A stretch of 64,000 nt of DNA from Streptococcus pneumoniae (lineage in GTDB: Bacteria; Bacillota; Bacilli; Lactobacillales; Streptococcaceae), in contig NZ_CKYA01000003.1 in NCBI RefSeq assembly GCF_001113365.1, forward strand, positions 124,001-188,000, given 5' to 3'. This document shows, piece by piece, positions 51,834 through 60,707 of this stretch. The notes under the pieces are model-generated. The model saw only the letters and a program-made list of their open reading frames with translations, was not told the origin of the DNA and did not search any database. The stretch's first letter is position 1; each line of letters opens with the position of its first letter. The translations under genes and the position numbers were made by a program.

Positions 51834-53120
51834 TTATAATATCGTTTCTACCTGTTTTCGGTAGGCTTTTGGCGATTTTCCGCACAATTTTCGGAAAACT
51901 TTATAGAAATATCCAAGGTTACTGTAACCAACAGCATAACAAATATCTTCGATACTGTCACTGGTTGAAAGCAAGAGCTGCTGGGCAGCCTTAATACGTT
52001 GTTTGTTTAGTAACTCTGCAAAGGTCGAATCGGTTTCTCGCTTAATCAACTGCCCTAGATAGACAGGATTGATAAAGAGGGCCTTACTAATATCCTTGAG
52101 GGAAAGTTCTTTCTGATAATCACGCCCAATGACTTCCAGCACACTGACCACATTTTCATTCATACGATATTGACCGAAAAAGCTGATCAGAGTTTCCTTG
52201 ATATAAGAAACCAATTCATCGAAGGATTGAATAGCATGAATGGTTTTGACAATGTCCGTCATATCATCAGCTTTGAGATGTTCAAACAAGTGAAAGACAT
52301 CCATGACAAACTGGATAAAAAGCTGTTTGGTAATCGGAACACGAGGTGTATTTTCAAGAACCACCTTCTCCAAGAGGTTCAACTCTTCTACGATTTGATT
52401 GAGATTCCCCTGAATGATAACCCTATAAATCGGTTCGTAGTAGGCAAAGAGACTCTGAGACTGTTGTAGATTTACAGAGCCGTAAAAGAGAGCTTTCTCA
52501 GCATTCAGCTTCCAGCGTTCAAAGTGTTCTTGATAAGGAGCTTCAAAAGGTGTAACGACCAAACCATCTAGGGGTTGGTCAGAAATGAAAATCTGCCAGT
52601 CTTGACCCAAGACATAGTAGGGAATGGTGAAGGAGCCTTGTTTTTCCTTGGATAGGCCTATCCACCAATTCTCCTTACCTCCTAAACAACTGACAAATCC
52701 AGCCTCGTCTAATTCTTGACTGAGAGTCTGACTTTTCTTCCCTCTCTCTCCGAGCTGACCTGCAATCTTCTCCAGCAGATTTCCCAACTCTACCTTATCA
52801 ACAGGCTTGACCAAATAGTCCACCACACTAAGGTTCATTGCTCTTTTTACATAATCAAACTCCTGATAACCTGATAGCAGGATATAGGCAGCATCTGGTA
52901 AGATTTCTTTCATCTCCCGAATCATATCAAGCCCTGTTTTGTCGGGCATATTGACATCTGAAATGATGACATCGACGGGATTGTTCTGAACATATTCTAG
53001 GGCTTCATCGGCATGACTGGCTGTTGCGACGACCTCCATATCCCACTTATCAAAGGGAATCAAACGTTTCAGACCTTCTGTCACCATGTACTCATCATCT
53101 ACTAATAATACTTTATACAT
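51834..53120 (-). CDS. Response regulator of TCS07, AraC type (YesN-like)
   Basis: 428 residues. Receiver domain with phospho-acceptor Asp55 in DVIISDVNMPDKTGLDMI and Lys in YLVKPVDK. Two AraC-type helix-turn-helix motifs at the C-terminus (LSLKDISKALFINPVYLGQL, SIEDICYAVGYSNLGYFYKV). Follows the histidine kinase by 11 bp. Orthologue of the pneumococcal RR07, linked with host glycan use (established for the system, not shown here). Confidence 0.93.
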   Translation of the reverse strand: MYKVLLVDDEYMVTEGLKRLIPFDKWDMEVVATASHADEALEYVQNNPVDVIISDVNMPDKTGLDMIREMKEILPDAAYILLSGYQEFDYVKRAMNLSVVDYLVKPVDKVELGNLLEKIAGQLGERGKKSQTLSQELDEAGFVSCLGGKENWWIGLSKEKQGSFTIPYYVLGQDWQIFISDQPLDGLVVTPFEAPYQEHFERWKLNAEKALFYGSVNLQQSQSLFAYYEPIYRVIIQGNLNQIVEELNLLEKVVLENTPRVPITKQLFIQFVMDVFHLFEHLKADDMTDIVKTIHAIQSFDELVSYIKETLISFFGQYRMNENVVSVLEVIGRDYQKELSLKDISKALFINPVYLGQLIKRETDSTFAELLNKQRIKAAQQLLLSTSDSIEDICYAVGYSNLGYFYKVFRKLCGKSPKAYRKQVETIL

Positions 53121-53131
53121 TTTCTCCCTTT

Positions 53132-54802
53132 CTACTCATCTTGAATTGTAATACGATACTGAACACCTGCTTGCTCTGCAGACTCTATCGTAATGGCATA
53201 GCGGTCTCCAAAATAGAGCACAAAACGCTCATGTACATTGACAATCCCGATAGACTGCCTTTGATCACTGTAGCTGGCTTGGTGTTCAAAATGTCTCTGA
53301 CTTAATTTTTCTCGAATACTTTCCAGCTTTTCAGCAGACATCCCACGACCATTATCTACCACTAAAATTTCCACAAAACCATCCTGTTTAAGAGCCTTGA
53401 TACTAATCACATTATCTGTCCGTCTATGGTCAACACCATGCGCGAAATAGTTTTCTACCAGCGGTTGCAAGGTGAACTTAGGAATCTTCATATTCTCTAA
53501 CTCTGGGTCTATCTTGAAACCATAGGCAATGGACTTGGGATAGCGAACCATGCAGAGATAGCTATATTTACGGCAAAATTCTAATTCCTGTTTGAGAAGA
53601 GTTTCTCTTTCGTCAGAAATATTGTTACGCAAGAGACTACTGAATTCATAAATGATATCTGCCAACTCATCTTGACTCTGCATAACTGCATACATGCGCA
53701 AGAACTCCAGCGTATTATACATAAAATGAGGGTTGATTTGCGCCTGCAGTGCTCGCATATTGGCATCTTTTTGACTCAGCTCTAACTGGTAAATATCATG
53801 GATATTCTTTTCCAATCGATCCAACATATCATTGGTAGTCTCCGCGATTAAAAGCAATTCCTGATCCTTTTCAAGTGTGTCAATGCGAAGACCTTCTTCC
53901 CCTTGGGCAATAGCTTGGATGGAATCCACCAAATCCACTACCTGCTTTTGGTAATTAGCAAAGGTCTGCCTCAAAGTCAGATAGAGAATGACAATAAAGA
54001 GAAGGCTCAAGCTCACAATCAAAGCAGAGCTGGTCACCGTTCCTTGTAAAACAAAGTTTTTGGGAACCGCCACCTGAACCTGATAGCCATGAGAAGTTAA
54101 GCCAACTAGCCAACTTTCACTCTCCTTATCAACTGTCTCACCAATATGAAAAATCTCCGTATCAAAAGGTGAGGTCACTGTTACTGCCATCGGAGTATGA
54201 CCTCTAGTATTATCAATGGCATGGTATAAAACAGCAGGATCCAAGGAGATGTAAATCACTCCTAAGTCTTGATCTGACACTGGATCTGACACCGGAATGG
54301 CAAAACTATTTCCTGCTGGTTTGAAATCCTCAGCCCTGATTTTTTCTCCACTACGTTTGTCTTTAGTAGAAACATAGACTTCCTTGTAATCTTGAAAAGC
54401 AATGGCCACTCCAGTTACAAAATCATTTCGAACATAGAGATCATCAACATTTTCATGCAGAGAGACTGATACATAAGGCGAAGCTTTCCGCTCTAATTGC
54501 CAGTAAAAATAGTCTGGCATGCTAAGGCTAAAGTATTTATAGATTCCCTCAATACGAGCTTGATTTTCAACTAAAGCCTGAGCTATTTGGGTTGACTCTC
54601 TATGGTAATATTCAATTTCACTCACTGTTCTAGCAGTTACACGCTGGGCTACTCTCTGGGCTTCCTTTTCCCGTGAATCCCAGTCAGCATAGGAGAGTAA
54701 GATTGCAAAACTCGCAATAATAATGATCATAACTGAACTGTAGGTTCGCAGAAGCGTATGTAGCCAAAACTGCTTCATTCTATTTTGTCGCCAATTTTTC
54801 AT
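53132..54802 (-). CDS. Sensor histidine kinase of TCS07 (YesM-like)
   Basis: 556 residues from MKNWRQNRMKQFWLHTLLRT. Two membrane helices (about 15-40 and 280-300) flank an extracellular sensor region. HAMP linker, His_kinase domain with QAQINPHFMYNTLEFLRM (the phospho-His), and an ATPase domain with VDNGRGMS. The exact start is uncertain: ATGs at 54814, 54802 and 54778 are all possible and none has a strong ribosome binding site. The first two overlap the DUF624 gene. Confidence 0.9.
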   Translation of the reverse strand: MKNWRQNRMKQFWLHTLLRTYSSVMIIIIASFAILLSYADWDSREKEAQRVAQRVTARTVSEIEYYHRESTQIAQALVENQARIEGIYKYFSLSMPDYFYWQLERKASPYVSVSLHENVDDLYVRNDFVTGVAIAFQDYKEVYVSTKDKRSGEKIRAEDFKPAGNSFAIPVSDPVSDQDLGVIYISLDPAVLYHAIDNTRGHTPMAVTVTSPFDTEIFHIGETVDKESESWLVGLTSHGYQVQVAVPKNFVLQGTVTSSALIVSLSLLFIVILYLTLRQTFANYQKQVVDLVDSIQAIAQGEEGLRIDTLEKDQELLLIAETTNDMLDRLEKNIHDIYQLELSQKDANMRALQAQINPHFMYNTLEFLRMYAVMQSQDELADIIYEFSSLLRNNISDERETLLKQELEFCRKYSYLCMVRYPKSIAYGFKIDPELENMKIPKFTLQPLVENYFAHGVDHRRTDNVISIKALKQDGFVEILVVDNGRGMSAEKLESIREKLSQRHFEHQASYSDQRQSIGIVNVHERFVLYFGDRYAITIESAEQAGVQYRITIQDE

Positions 54803-55394
54803 GGATACTTTCATAGACCGGTTCCAACATATCACTGATAAAGAAATGCCACATCCCAATTCCTACAAAGAAAAGAAGAGCAGGCATATAGTAACCAATT
54901 GCCACAAGTAGCACAGTTCCAAGGAGAACCTTTGCCACAGCTGCTAAACTCATAAAGATGCCAATCAAGGATAATTTGAGACTATTTCGATAAGATAGGT
55001 CAAAATAAACTTGTAATTTCAAAGATACTGCATAGGCCAAAAACAGCAGGGCAACTACTAGGACATTCAAAAAGGTCGCAATCAAATGAACGATGGTCTG
55101 ATGAGGCAATTGCACCAAGAGATACAAGCCATAGACCAAAACTAAATCCACTCCTAAAAAGCTATAGAAAATCAGGTTGCTTGAGACAAAATTTTGCTTA
55201 TAAAGAGACCAAGCCTCCTTCAAACTGTATTCCCGAAAGCTATAACCATGTTCTGCATACAAACTCATCAAGGTGGCACTAGCCGGCGCTAGACCAAGGA
55301 TAATCCCTCCTGCTAAAGTTAATAGCCAAAAGAAGGCTGTCGCAATCATCCCTAAAAAGAAACGATTAAAGACAAAGTCTAAAAATCTCCCCAT
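54780..55394 (-). CDS. DUF624 (YesL-like) membrane protein
   Basis: 204 residues, five to six membrane helices, with MGRFLDFVFNRFFLGMIATA and GLAPASATLMSLYAE typical of YesL proteins. YesL family genes often precede YesMN two-component systems. First gene of the TCS07 operon. Promoter with TATAAT at 55424-55429 and an overlapping cre site. Confidence 0.9.
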   Translation of the reverse strand: MGRFLDFVFNRFFLGMIATAFFWLLTLAGGIILGLAPASATLMSLYAEHGYSFREYSLKEAWSLYKQNFVSSNLIFYSFLGVDLVLVYGLYLLVQLPHQTIVHLIATFLNVLVVALLFLAYAVSLKLQVYFDLSYRNSLKLSLIGIFMSLAAVAKVLLGTVLLVAIGYYMPALLFFVGIGMWHFFISDMLEPVYESIHEKLATK

Positions 55395-55423
55395 GATACC
55401 CTCCTAAAAATAACTATGAAACT

Positions 55424-55450
55424 ATTATATCATATTTCAAGCGTTTTCAA
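55424..55450 (-). promoter_or_regulatory. Promoter and cre site of the TCS07 operon
   Basis: Minus strand TTGAAAACGCTTGAAA (55435-55450) matches the cre consensus at all but one position and overlaps the -35 to -10 spacer of a promoter with TATAAT. CcpA repression in glucose is predicted. Confidence 0.65.
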
Positions 55451-55466
55451 AAACTTCTAGTATCCA

Positions 55467-55495
55467 TTTACAATCCCACCAAACCGTGGTAAAAT
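55467..55495 (+). promoter_or_regulatory. Promoter of the ECF-type membrane protein gene
   Basis: TTTACA, 17-base spacer, TAAAAT with extended TG, 34 bp before the ATG. The cre site of the TCS07 operon lies about 20 bp away. Confidence 0.6.
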
Positions 55496-55528
55496 GAGAA
55501 TTGTGAAAAAATTATCAGGAGACAATTC

Positions 55529-56098
55529 ATGAAAAAATCTATCTTAACTACACTACTTTTTGCAGTTCTTTACTTCCTCTGCATGGGGATTGGTGTCCTT
55601 TTGGGCAATCTCTTTGACCAAACTGGAAACATGTTTTATGCGCCTGCTTTTACTGCCCTTGTCAGCGGTAGCGTCTATATGATCCTAGTCGCAAAAGTTC
55701 CGCGCTTTGGAGCCATTACCACTATCGGCCTTGTCATTGCCCTCTTTTTCTTGGGAACTAAACACGGTGCCGGTGCCTTCCTTCCTGGAATTATCTGTGG
55801 CCTCCTAGCAGATGGAGTAGCTAGCTTAGGAAAATACAAGGACCAAACAAAGAACTTCCTTTCTTTCATACTCTTTGCCTTTAGCACATCAGGACCAATT
55901 CTACTCATGTGGATTACGCCCAAAACCTATATGGCAACCCTTCTAGCAAGAGGAAAATCCCAAGAATATATCGACCGTATCATGGTCGCGCCAAACCCTG
56001 GAACCATCCTTCTATTTATCGCAAGTATTGTCATCGGAGCCCTAGTTGGTGCTTTGATTGGACAAGCCTTGAGTAAAAAGTTTGCGCAGAAAATCTGA
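55529..56098 (+). CDS. MptD-family putative ECF transporter S component
   Basis: 189 residues, six hydrophobic segments. Short charged ends and AFTALVSGSVYMILVAKVPR fit the Trep_Strep/MptD substrate-specific component family of ECF transporters. No energising EcfA/EcfT genes nearby, as is normal for group II ECF systems. Substrate unknown. Confidence 0.82.
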   Translation: MKKSILTTLLFAVLYFLCMGIGVLLGNLFDQTGNMFYAPAFTALVSGSVYMILVAKVPRFGAITTIGLVIALFFLGTKHGAGAFLPGIICGLLADGVASLGKYKDQTKNFLSFILFAFSTSGPILLMWITPKTYMATLLARGKSQEYIDRIMVAPNPGTILLFIASIVIGALVGALIGQALSKKFAQKI

Positions 56099-56104
56099 TT
56101 ACTA

Positions 56105-56130
56105 AAAAAGAGCCAGGCGGCTCTTTTTTA
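56105..56130 (+). terminator. Terminator after the ECF-type gene
   Basis: AAAAAGAGCC/GGCTCTTTTT stem with a 4-base loop and T-run, about 6 bp after the stop codon. Confidence 0.88.
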
Positions 56131-56503
56131 TTTATGGCTCAAGACTTAGTCAAGAAGTCTCCCAAGAATTGATACTCTTCGAAAATCTCTTCAAACCACG
56201 TCAACGTCGCCTTGCCGTAGGTATATGTAACTGACTTCGTCAGTCTTATCTCCAACCTCAAAACAGTGTTTTGAGCAACCTGTGGCTAGTTTCCTACTTT
56301 GCTCTTTGATTTTCATTGAGTATGAATTTAAAGATAATCAAAATGATAATGATGGTTGCCAAGATGGTCACATCGTGATTGTAGCGATTAAATCCATAAG
56401 CGATGGCTACGTTACCAATACCACCAGCTCCAACCGCACCTTCCCCAACAAGTGAAATCAAGGTCACAGTTGTCACACGAATCAAATCTGGAATACCTTC
56501 TAG
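56130..56503 (-). pseudogene. Remnant of a second metI 3' end, split by a BOX element
   Basis: The parts outside the BOX repeat (56130-56171 and 56329-56503) match the 3' half of the intact metI gene at 58952-59190 (RVTTVTLISLVGE, then VGAGGIGNVAIAYGFNRYNH). Four codons are deleted in the GETAMAGAV region, and similarity stops at about 56503. About 6 bp of metI is replaced by the repeat. There is no start codon context, so it is a decayed fragment. Confidence 0.85.
56172..56323 (+). repeat. BOX element with boxB (A-B-C), inside the metI remnant
   Basis: 152 bp. boxA (ATACTCTTCGAAAATCTC) and boxC (ends TTTTCATTGAGTAT) flank a boxB-type module with ACTGACTTCGTCAGT and CTCAAAACAGTGTTTTGAG inverted repeats. 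The only copy in the window with boxB. Confidence 0.92.
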
Positions 56504-56522
56504 TAAGCCTGATTTGCCTAGG

Positions 56523-57767
56523 TTAAACTTTTTTACCTGAAAAACTTCTTTTTTCTAGTGATAAAATCAACCCTATCACACTCACTACCAAAAACACCCA
56601 CCAACAAAGCCTGATATCTTGTAAAGCTAAGAAGGAAAATACAGACATCCCCAAGGGTAATGTTAGGGAAAAAATCATACTCAAGAGATTATTACTTCTA
56701 GCTAATACATCCGCGCTCAAGTTAGACAGTAACAGAGTATCTAATTTAGGCATTGATTTCGACATCAAATACATGACAAAGGCTAAGCAAGCAACACCTA
56801 CTAGAGGAGAAAACTCTAAAATATTAGCAGTAGCAAGTAAGACAAACAGAATTGCATTGAGCGATAGCAAACTTGAAAACGACAATTTCCCAAAATAATC
56901 ATGGGGAGTTAGGCTACCAAGAATAGCTCCTCCCAAACTAACACATTCAATTAAAAATAGGGCTTGAGCATAGCTGAGATGATAGATAGTATGGTCTAAT
57001 AAGTAAAAGTGATAAATACCTCCAACAGCTCCTCCCAAAGTATTCATTACCAAAATGACAAGAATCATTTTAAACAATGATTTACTTTCTCTCTGTCTAA
57101 ATATATCATCCATGTCCGCATAGATTGCCTTAACTTGTTGAGGTAAACTAATCGACTCATTCTCTACCGTTACAGACAAATACGTCAATTCTCTTCTATT
57201 TTTGAACAAAATAAGAGAAGATAGTAAAAAGAAGCCAGCATTCACAATTGCAACAAAAGAAAAATTTTGGTGGCTTGTTGTGAGTAACCACACTCCTAAG
57301 GCTTGACCTCCTAGATTTGATAAATAGGAAACAAACTGAGTAAAGGAATAAGCTTCATAGAGCTTATCTTCCGAAATATTATGCTGGATAATTGGCATAC
57401 GAAGGCCTGCTGTATAATCCGATAAAATATCTGAACAGATATTAACCATACAGATAAAAGCAAACGTTACGAAGTTCTGATCATGAATCACACTAGCAAT
57501 CAAAAGAAATAGGAGACTTTGCACACAACCAACCCAGATAATTGTCCCTGCTTTATTCCGAGTATGATCAGCCTTAATCCCAACATAAAAAGTAAATAGG
57601 AAAGGTAAAATCGTAATCATATTCGCCATAAATACAGCTATATTTTTAAAGGGTAGACTCGCAGCATAAACGATAAATACCAGATTATAAATATAAGCTC
57701 CACTTGAGCTCAAAAACCTTGATAAGGTCAGTATTCTAAATAAATGATGTCTTAAGAATAGTTTCAT
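56523..57767 (-). CDS. MFS-type exporter, Rgg-linked
   Basis: 414 residues, about 12 membrane helices. MKLFLRHHLFRILTLSRFLS and the GIKADHTRNKAGT loop between helices 2 and 3 are MFS-like (the D-R-x-x-R/G motif is diverged). Substrate unknown. It lies downstream of an Rgg regulator with a terminator between, so it likely has its own promoter. An inverted repeat ATTTCAA/TTGAAAT (57784-57808) just upstream may be an operator. The cassette is absent from the metI region of reference pneumococci as far as I recall. Confidence 0.8.
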   Translation of the reverse strand: MKLFLRHHLFRILTLSRFLSSSGAYIYNLVFIVYAASLPFKNIAVFMANMITILPFLFTFYVGIKADHTRNKAGTIIWVGCVQSLLFLLIASVIHDQNFVTFAFICMVNICSDILSDYTAGLRMPIIQHNISEDKLYEAYSFTQFVSYLSNLGGQALGVWLLTTSHQNFSFVAIVNAGFFLLSSLILFKNRRELTYLSVTVENESISLPQQVKAIYADMDDIFRQRESKSLFKMILVILVMNTLGGAVGGIYHFYLLDHTIYHLSYAQALFLIECVSLGGAILGSLTPHDYFGKLSFSSLLSLNAILFVLLATANILEFSPLVGVACLAFVMYLMSKSMPKLDTLLLSNLSADVLARSNNLLSMIFSLTLPLGMSVFSFLALQDIRLCWWVFLVVSVIGLILSLEKRSFSGKKV

Positions 57768-57783
57768 AACAGGCCTTTCTCAC

Positions 57784-57808
57784 ATTTCAAAGAGTATTCT
57801 ATTGAAAT
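57784..57808. promoter_or_regulatory. Inverted repeat upstream of the MFS gene
   Basis: ATTTCAA/TTGAAAT arms, 11 bp apart, about 20 bp before the MFS start. A candidate binding site for the neighbouring Rgg regulator. Confidence 0.4.
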
Positions 57809-57817
57809 CAGTCTAAC

Positions 57818-57845
57818 AAAAAAAGTGGGGCTCCCCACTTTTTTT
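57818..57845. terminator. Terminator between the Rgg and MFS genes
   Basis: AAAAAAAGTGGG/CCCACTTTTTTT stem with a short loop and T-runs on both strands. It separates the two genes' transcripts. Confidence 0.82.
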
Positions 57846-57952
57846 GTAATATATTTTTTCTGAAAATAGGAACTCTAGCTCCTAGATACTGCTATTTATC
57901 ACTCCATCTACAAGGCTATTTATTTTTCATCGGTCAATGTAATTGGAATATA

Positions 57953-58822
57953 TTACAATTCTTCATTTGAAAGCTGATTTGCAAAATAGTTTTCATAGTA
58001 TCTTGCACCATCTACATACTCTAAATCTTGTAAGATTGCAATGCCTCTCTGGATTTTTTCAAGACCCTTATTTTTTACATTAAAAATAGTATCATAATAC
58101 CCTTTAGCAATCATATAAATGATTTTAAGATAAGCTTGAGATTCTGGCAATTCTCGTTTTTCAATCTGAAAGATAAAATAATCTGCTTTTAATTTATCCT
58201 TTTCCTCTATCGCTTTAAAGAGTCCATTAATTAAAATGGTGTCAATACCAACTTTATTACTAGGTAAAGAGCCTAATAAATCCGTCTTTTGTAACATCTC
58301 CCTAGAATATTTAAAATAGAGAGGCAGAGGGAACAAAGTAGAAATCGTTGAAAATAGTTCTAATTCATAATTTCCCCAGATGTCAATAGTAAAAAAATAG
58401 TCATAGAGAAAAGTCAGTTCTTCATCCGTTGCTCTTATTTCTGAATCAAAAAACACAAGAAGGCTTTTGATACGAATCATTTGTAAAAGATAGCTTGTTT
58501 CACCACTTGATCTATACTTTTGAGTCGTCTCTTCATACAAGGAATGGAGAGAATCAATCCCTTCTCTGTCATATAAATCCCAAAGATTTTCTTGAAAAGC
58601 CAAAACCTTTTTCTGAGAAAAACCACGTACCAAGTACATAAATTCATTCAAATCAGAGTGGATGTTATCTAAGGCAGTAATCAATTTCATAGAGGATAAG
58701 TCTGCTTCTCCACGCTCAAATTTGCTCAGCATGGAATAAGTAAACTCTCCTCCCGTCGCCTCCTGTAGAGATACATTCCGACTCTTTCTCAATTCTTTAA
58801 AAACTTCTCCCAGATTTTGCAT
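57953..58822 (-). CDS. Rgg/GadR/MutR-family transcriptional regulator
   Basis: 289 residues from MQNLGEVFKELRKSRNVSLQ, with GGGGAG upstream (an ATG five codons earlier is too close to it). N-terminal HTH_XRE (residues 8-60, FTYSMLSKFERGEADLSSMK) and a C-terminal helical repeat domain that binds peptides in Rgg proteins. No short hydrophobic peptide gene was found in the 100-200 bp on either side, so any pheromone would be encoded elsewhere. It likely controls the MFS gene. Confidence 0.9.
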   Translation of the reverse strand: MQNLGEVFKELRKSRNVSLQEATGGEFTYSMLSKFERGEADLSSMKLITALDNIHSDLNEFMYLVRGFSQKKVLAFQENLWDLYDREGIDSLHSLYEETTQKYRSSGETSYLLQMIRIKSLLVFFDSEIRATDEELTFLYDYFFTIDIWGNYELELFSTISTLFPLPLYFKYSREMLQKTDLLGSLPSNKVGIDTILINGLFKAIEEKDKLKADYFIFQIEKRELPESQAYLKIIYMIAKGYYDTIFNVKNKGLEKIQRGIAILQDLEYVDGARYYENYFANQLSNEEL

Positions 58823-58951
58823 ATTGACTCCCCACAATTCTTAACTCTTTAACTCGTAAAAGTAACGACTGATAGTAGCTAGTATAGAGAACTTTAAGTC
58901 TTGACTGTACCTCAAACTCCTATGAATGATGTACAGATTGCCCAGTTCTTT

Positions 58952-59644
58952 TTATTTATGACTCAATTTCTTAGTCAAGAAGTCTCCCAAGAATTGGATT
59001 GCAAAGATAATCAAAATGATAATGATGGTTGCCAAGATGGTCACATCGTGATTGTAGCGATTAAATCCATAAGCGATGGCTACGTTACCGATACCACCAG
59101 CTCCAACCGCACCAGCCATAGCTGTTTCACCAACAAGGGAAATCAAGGTCACAGTCGTCACACGGATCAAATCTGGAAGACCTTCTGATAGGTAAACACC
59201 CACGATGTCCCAGAAAGTCGCTCCGCTCGCTTGAGCCGCCTCAATAACACCGCCATCCAATTCAGCCAAGACAACCTGCACTTGACGGGCAAAGAAGGCA
59301 AAGACTGCAAAAGATAGGGGTACGATAGCCGCATTTGGACCAATGCTTGTTCCTACGATTAGATGAGAGAAGGGTGACAAGACTGCCAAGAGAATGATAA
59401 ATGGTACCGCACGGAAAATGGAAGTAATCTTATCCAAAATCCAGAAAACAACTTTATTTTCCAAGACCCCACCTGGAGCTGTCAAGACAAGGAAAAGACC
59501 TGCCACTAGCCCCAAGAAACCTCCGATGATAAAGGAAAGAACTGTCATATAAAGGGTTAGGTAGATGGCTGTTCCCCAGCCTGCTTGACCAGCCCAGCCC
59601 ATCTTATAGACATTTGGCAAATAGGTTTGAATCAATGATTCCAT
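58952..59644 (-). CDS. metI: Methionine ABC transporter permease MetI
   Basis: 230 residues, five to six membrane helices, with the EAA loop VIEAAQASGATFWDIVGVYL (about residues 140-159) that contacts MetN. AGAVGAGGIGNVAIAYGFNR is the typical C-terminal region. Follows metN by one base. A broken second copy of its 3' end lies 2.5 kb away, beyond an Rgg-MFS cassette. Confidence 0.95.
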   Translation of the reverse strand: MESLIQTYLPNVYKMGWAGQAGWGTAIYLTLYMTVLSFIIGGFLGLVAGLFLVLTAPGGVLENKVVFWILDKITSIFRAVPFIILLAVLSPFSHLIVGTSIGPNAAIVPLSFAVFAFFARQVQVVLAELDGGVIEAAQASGATFWDIVGVYLSEGLPDLIRVTTVTLISLVGETAMAGAVGAGGIGNVAIAYGFNRYNHDVTILATIIIILIIFAIQFLGDFLTKKLSHK

Positions 59645-59645
59645 C

Positions 59646-60707
59646 TTACTGTCCTCCCTTCAATACTTTTAGTTGCACACCAGCCTGACGGATGGCCTCT
59701 TGAGCGCTTGCCAAGGCTTCTTTTTCCCCTGACAAGACAACCACAAGCTCACCAACAGGAGTACCATCAAGAATTTCAATATTTCCGTAAAGGATATTAG
59801 CCGTTACTTGGTAATGCTTGTACAATTCATTCAAGAGTGGCTCGTCTGTTGAAGCCCCTGCATACTTGAGCTGCACCAAGAGACTGTTTTCAGACAAGTG
59901 TTCCACGATTTCTTGCTTCTCAATCTTGACCATGGCTTCGTCAATACCTGTGGCTGTTGAGATAAAGTCTTGAGTCAAAGGTTGTTTAGGATCTGAGAAG
60001 ATTTCAAGGACGCTGCCCTCTTCAATCAAATGCCCATCCTGCATGACTGCCACACGATTGGCAATATCTTTGACAATCTGCATTTCATGCGTAATCAAGA
60101 CAACAGTTAAGCCTAATTTTTGGTTCAAATCTTGCAACAAGGCCAAAATCTGCTTGGTTGTCTTAGGGTCAAGGGCAGAAGTTGACTCATCTGAAATCAA
60201 AATTTTCGGATCATTTGCCAAGGCACGCGCAATGGCCACACGCTGTTTTTGCCCTCCAGATAGCTGTGAAGGGTAATTTTCAGCACGGTCTGCCAAGCCA
60301 ACCAAGTCCAACAACTTAGCTACTTTAGCCTTCTTTTCTTCCTTGCTAAGTCCAGAGTGTTTGAGGGCAAAGGCTACATTCTCCTCTGCTGTCTTCTGGC
60401 TCATCAGGTTGAAATGCTGGAAAATCATTCCAATATCTTGACGTTTACGACGCAACTGTTCTGCCGTCAAGGTCACCTTGCCATCAAAAATCACATCGTC
60501 GTCAATGGTAATTTTCCCTGCAGATGGTTTTTGCAAGAGGTTAATCACCCGTACAAGGGTTGATTTCCCTGCTCCAGAATATCCAACGATTCCGTAGATA
60601 TCCCCTTCTTGGATGTGAATAGTCACATCCTTGACCGCTGTGATGGTTCTCTTCTTTTGGTGAAAAGTCACATCGATCTGATCTAACTTGATAATGTCTC
60701 TACTCAT
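59646..60707 (-). CDS. metN: Methionine ABC transporter ATP-binding protein MetN
   Basis: 353 residues. Walker A GYSGAGKST (42-50), LSGGQKQR signature (about 148), Walker B ILISDESTSALDP and H-loop TVVLITHEM. The C-terminal 100 residues form the NIL domain, which binds methionine and inhibits transport when the cell is replete. Start overlaps the M20 peptidase stop by 8 bases. Confidence 0.96.
   Translation of the reverse strand: MSRDIIKLDQIDVTFHQKKRTITAVKDVTIHIQEGDIYGIVGYSGAGKSTLVRVINLLQKPSAGKITIDDDVIFDGKVTLTAEQLRRKRQDIGMIFQHFNLMSQKTAEENVAFALKHSGLSKEEKKAKVAKLLDLVGLADRAENYPSQLSGGQKQRVAIARALANDPKILISDESTSALDPKTTKQILALLQDLNQKLGLTVVLITHEMQIVKDIANRVAVMQDGHLIEEGSVLEIFSDPKQPLTQDFISTATGIDEAMVKIEKQEIVEHLSENSLLVQLKYAGASTDEPLLNELYKHYQVTANILYGNIEILDGTPVGELVVVLSGEKEALASAQEAIRQAGVQLKVLKGGQ

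Noticed and set aside
58901..59188. Plus-strand ORF of 95 residues opposite metI
   Set aside because: Mirror reading of conserved MetI codons; no start signals.
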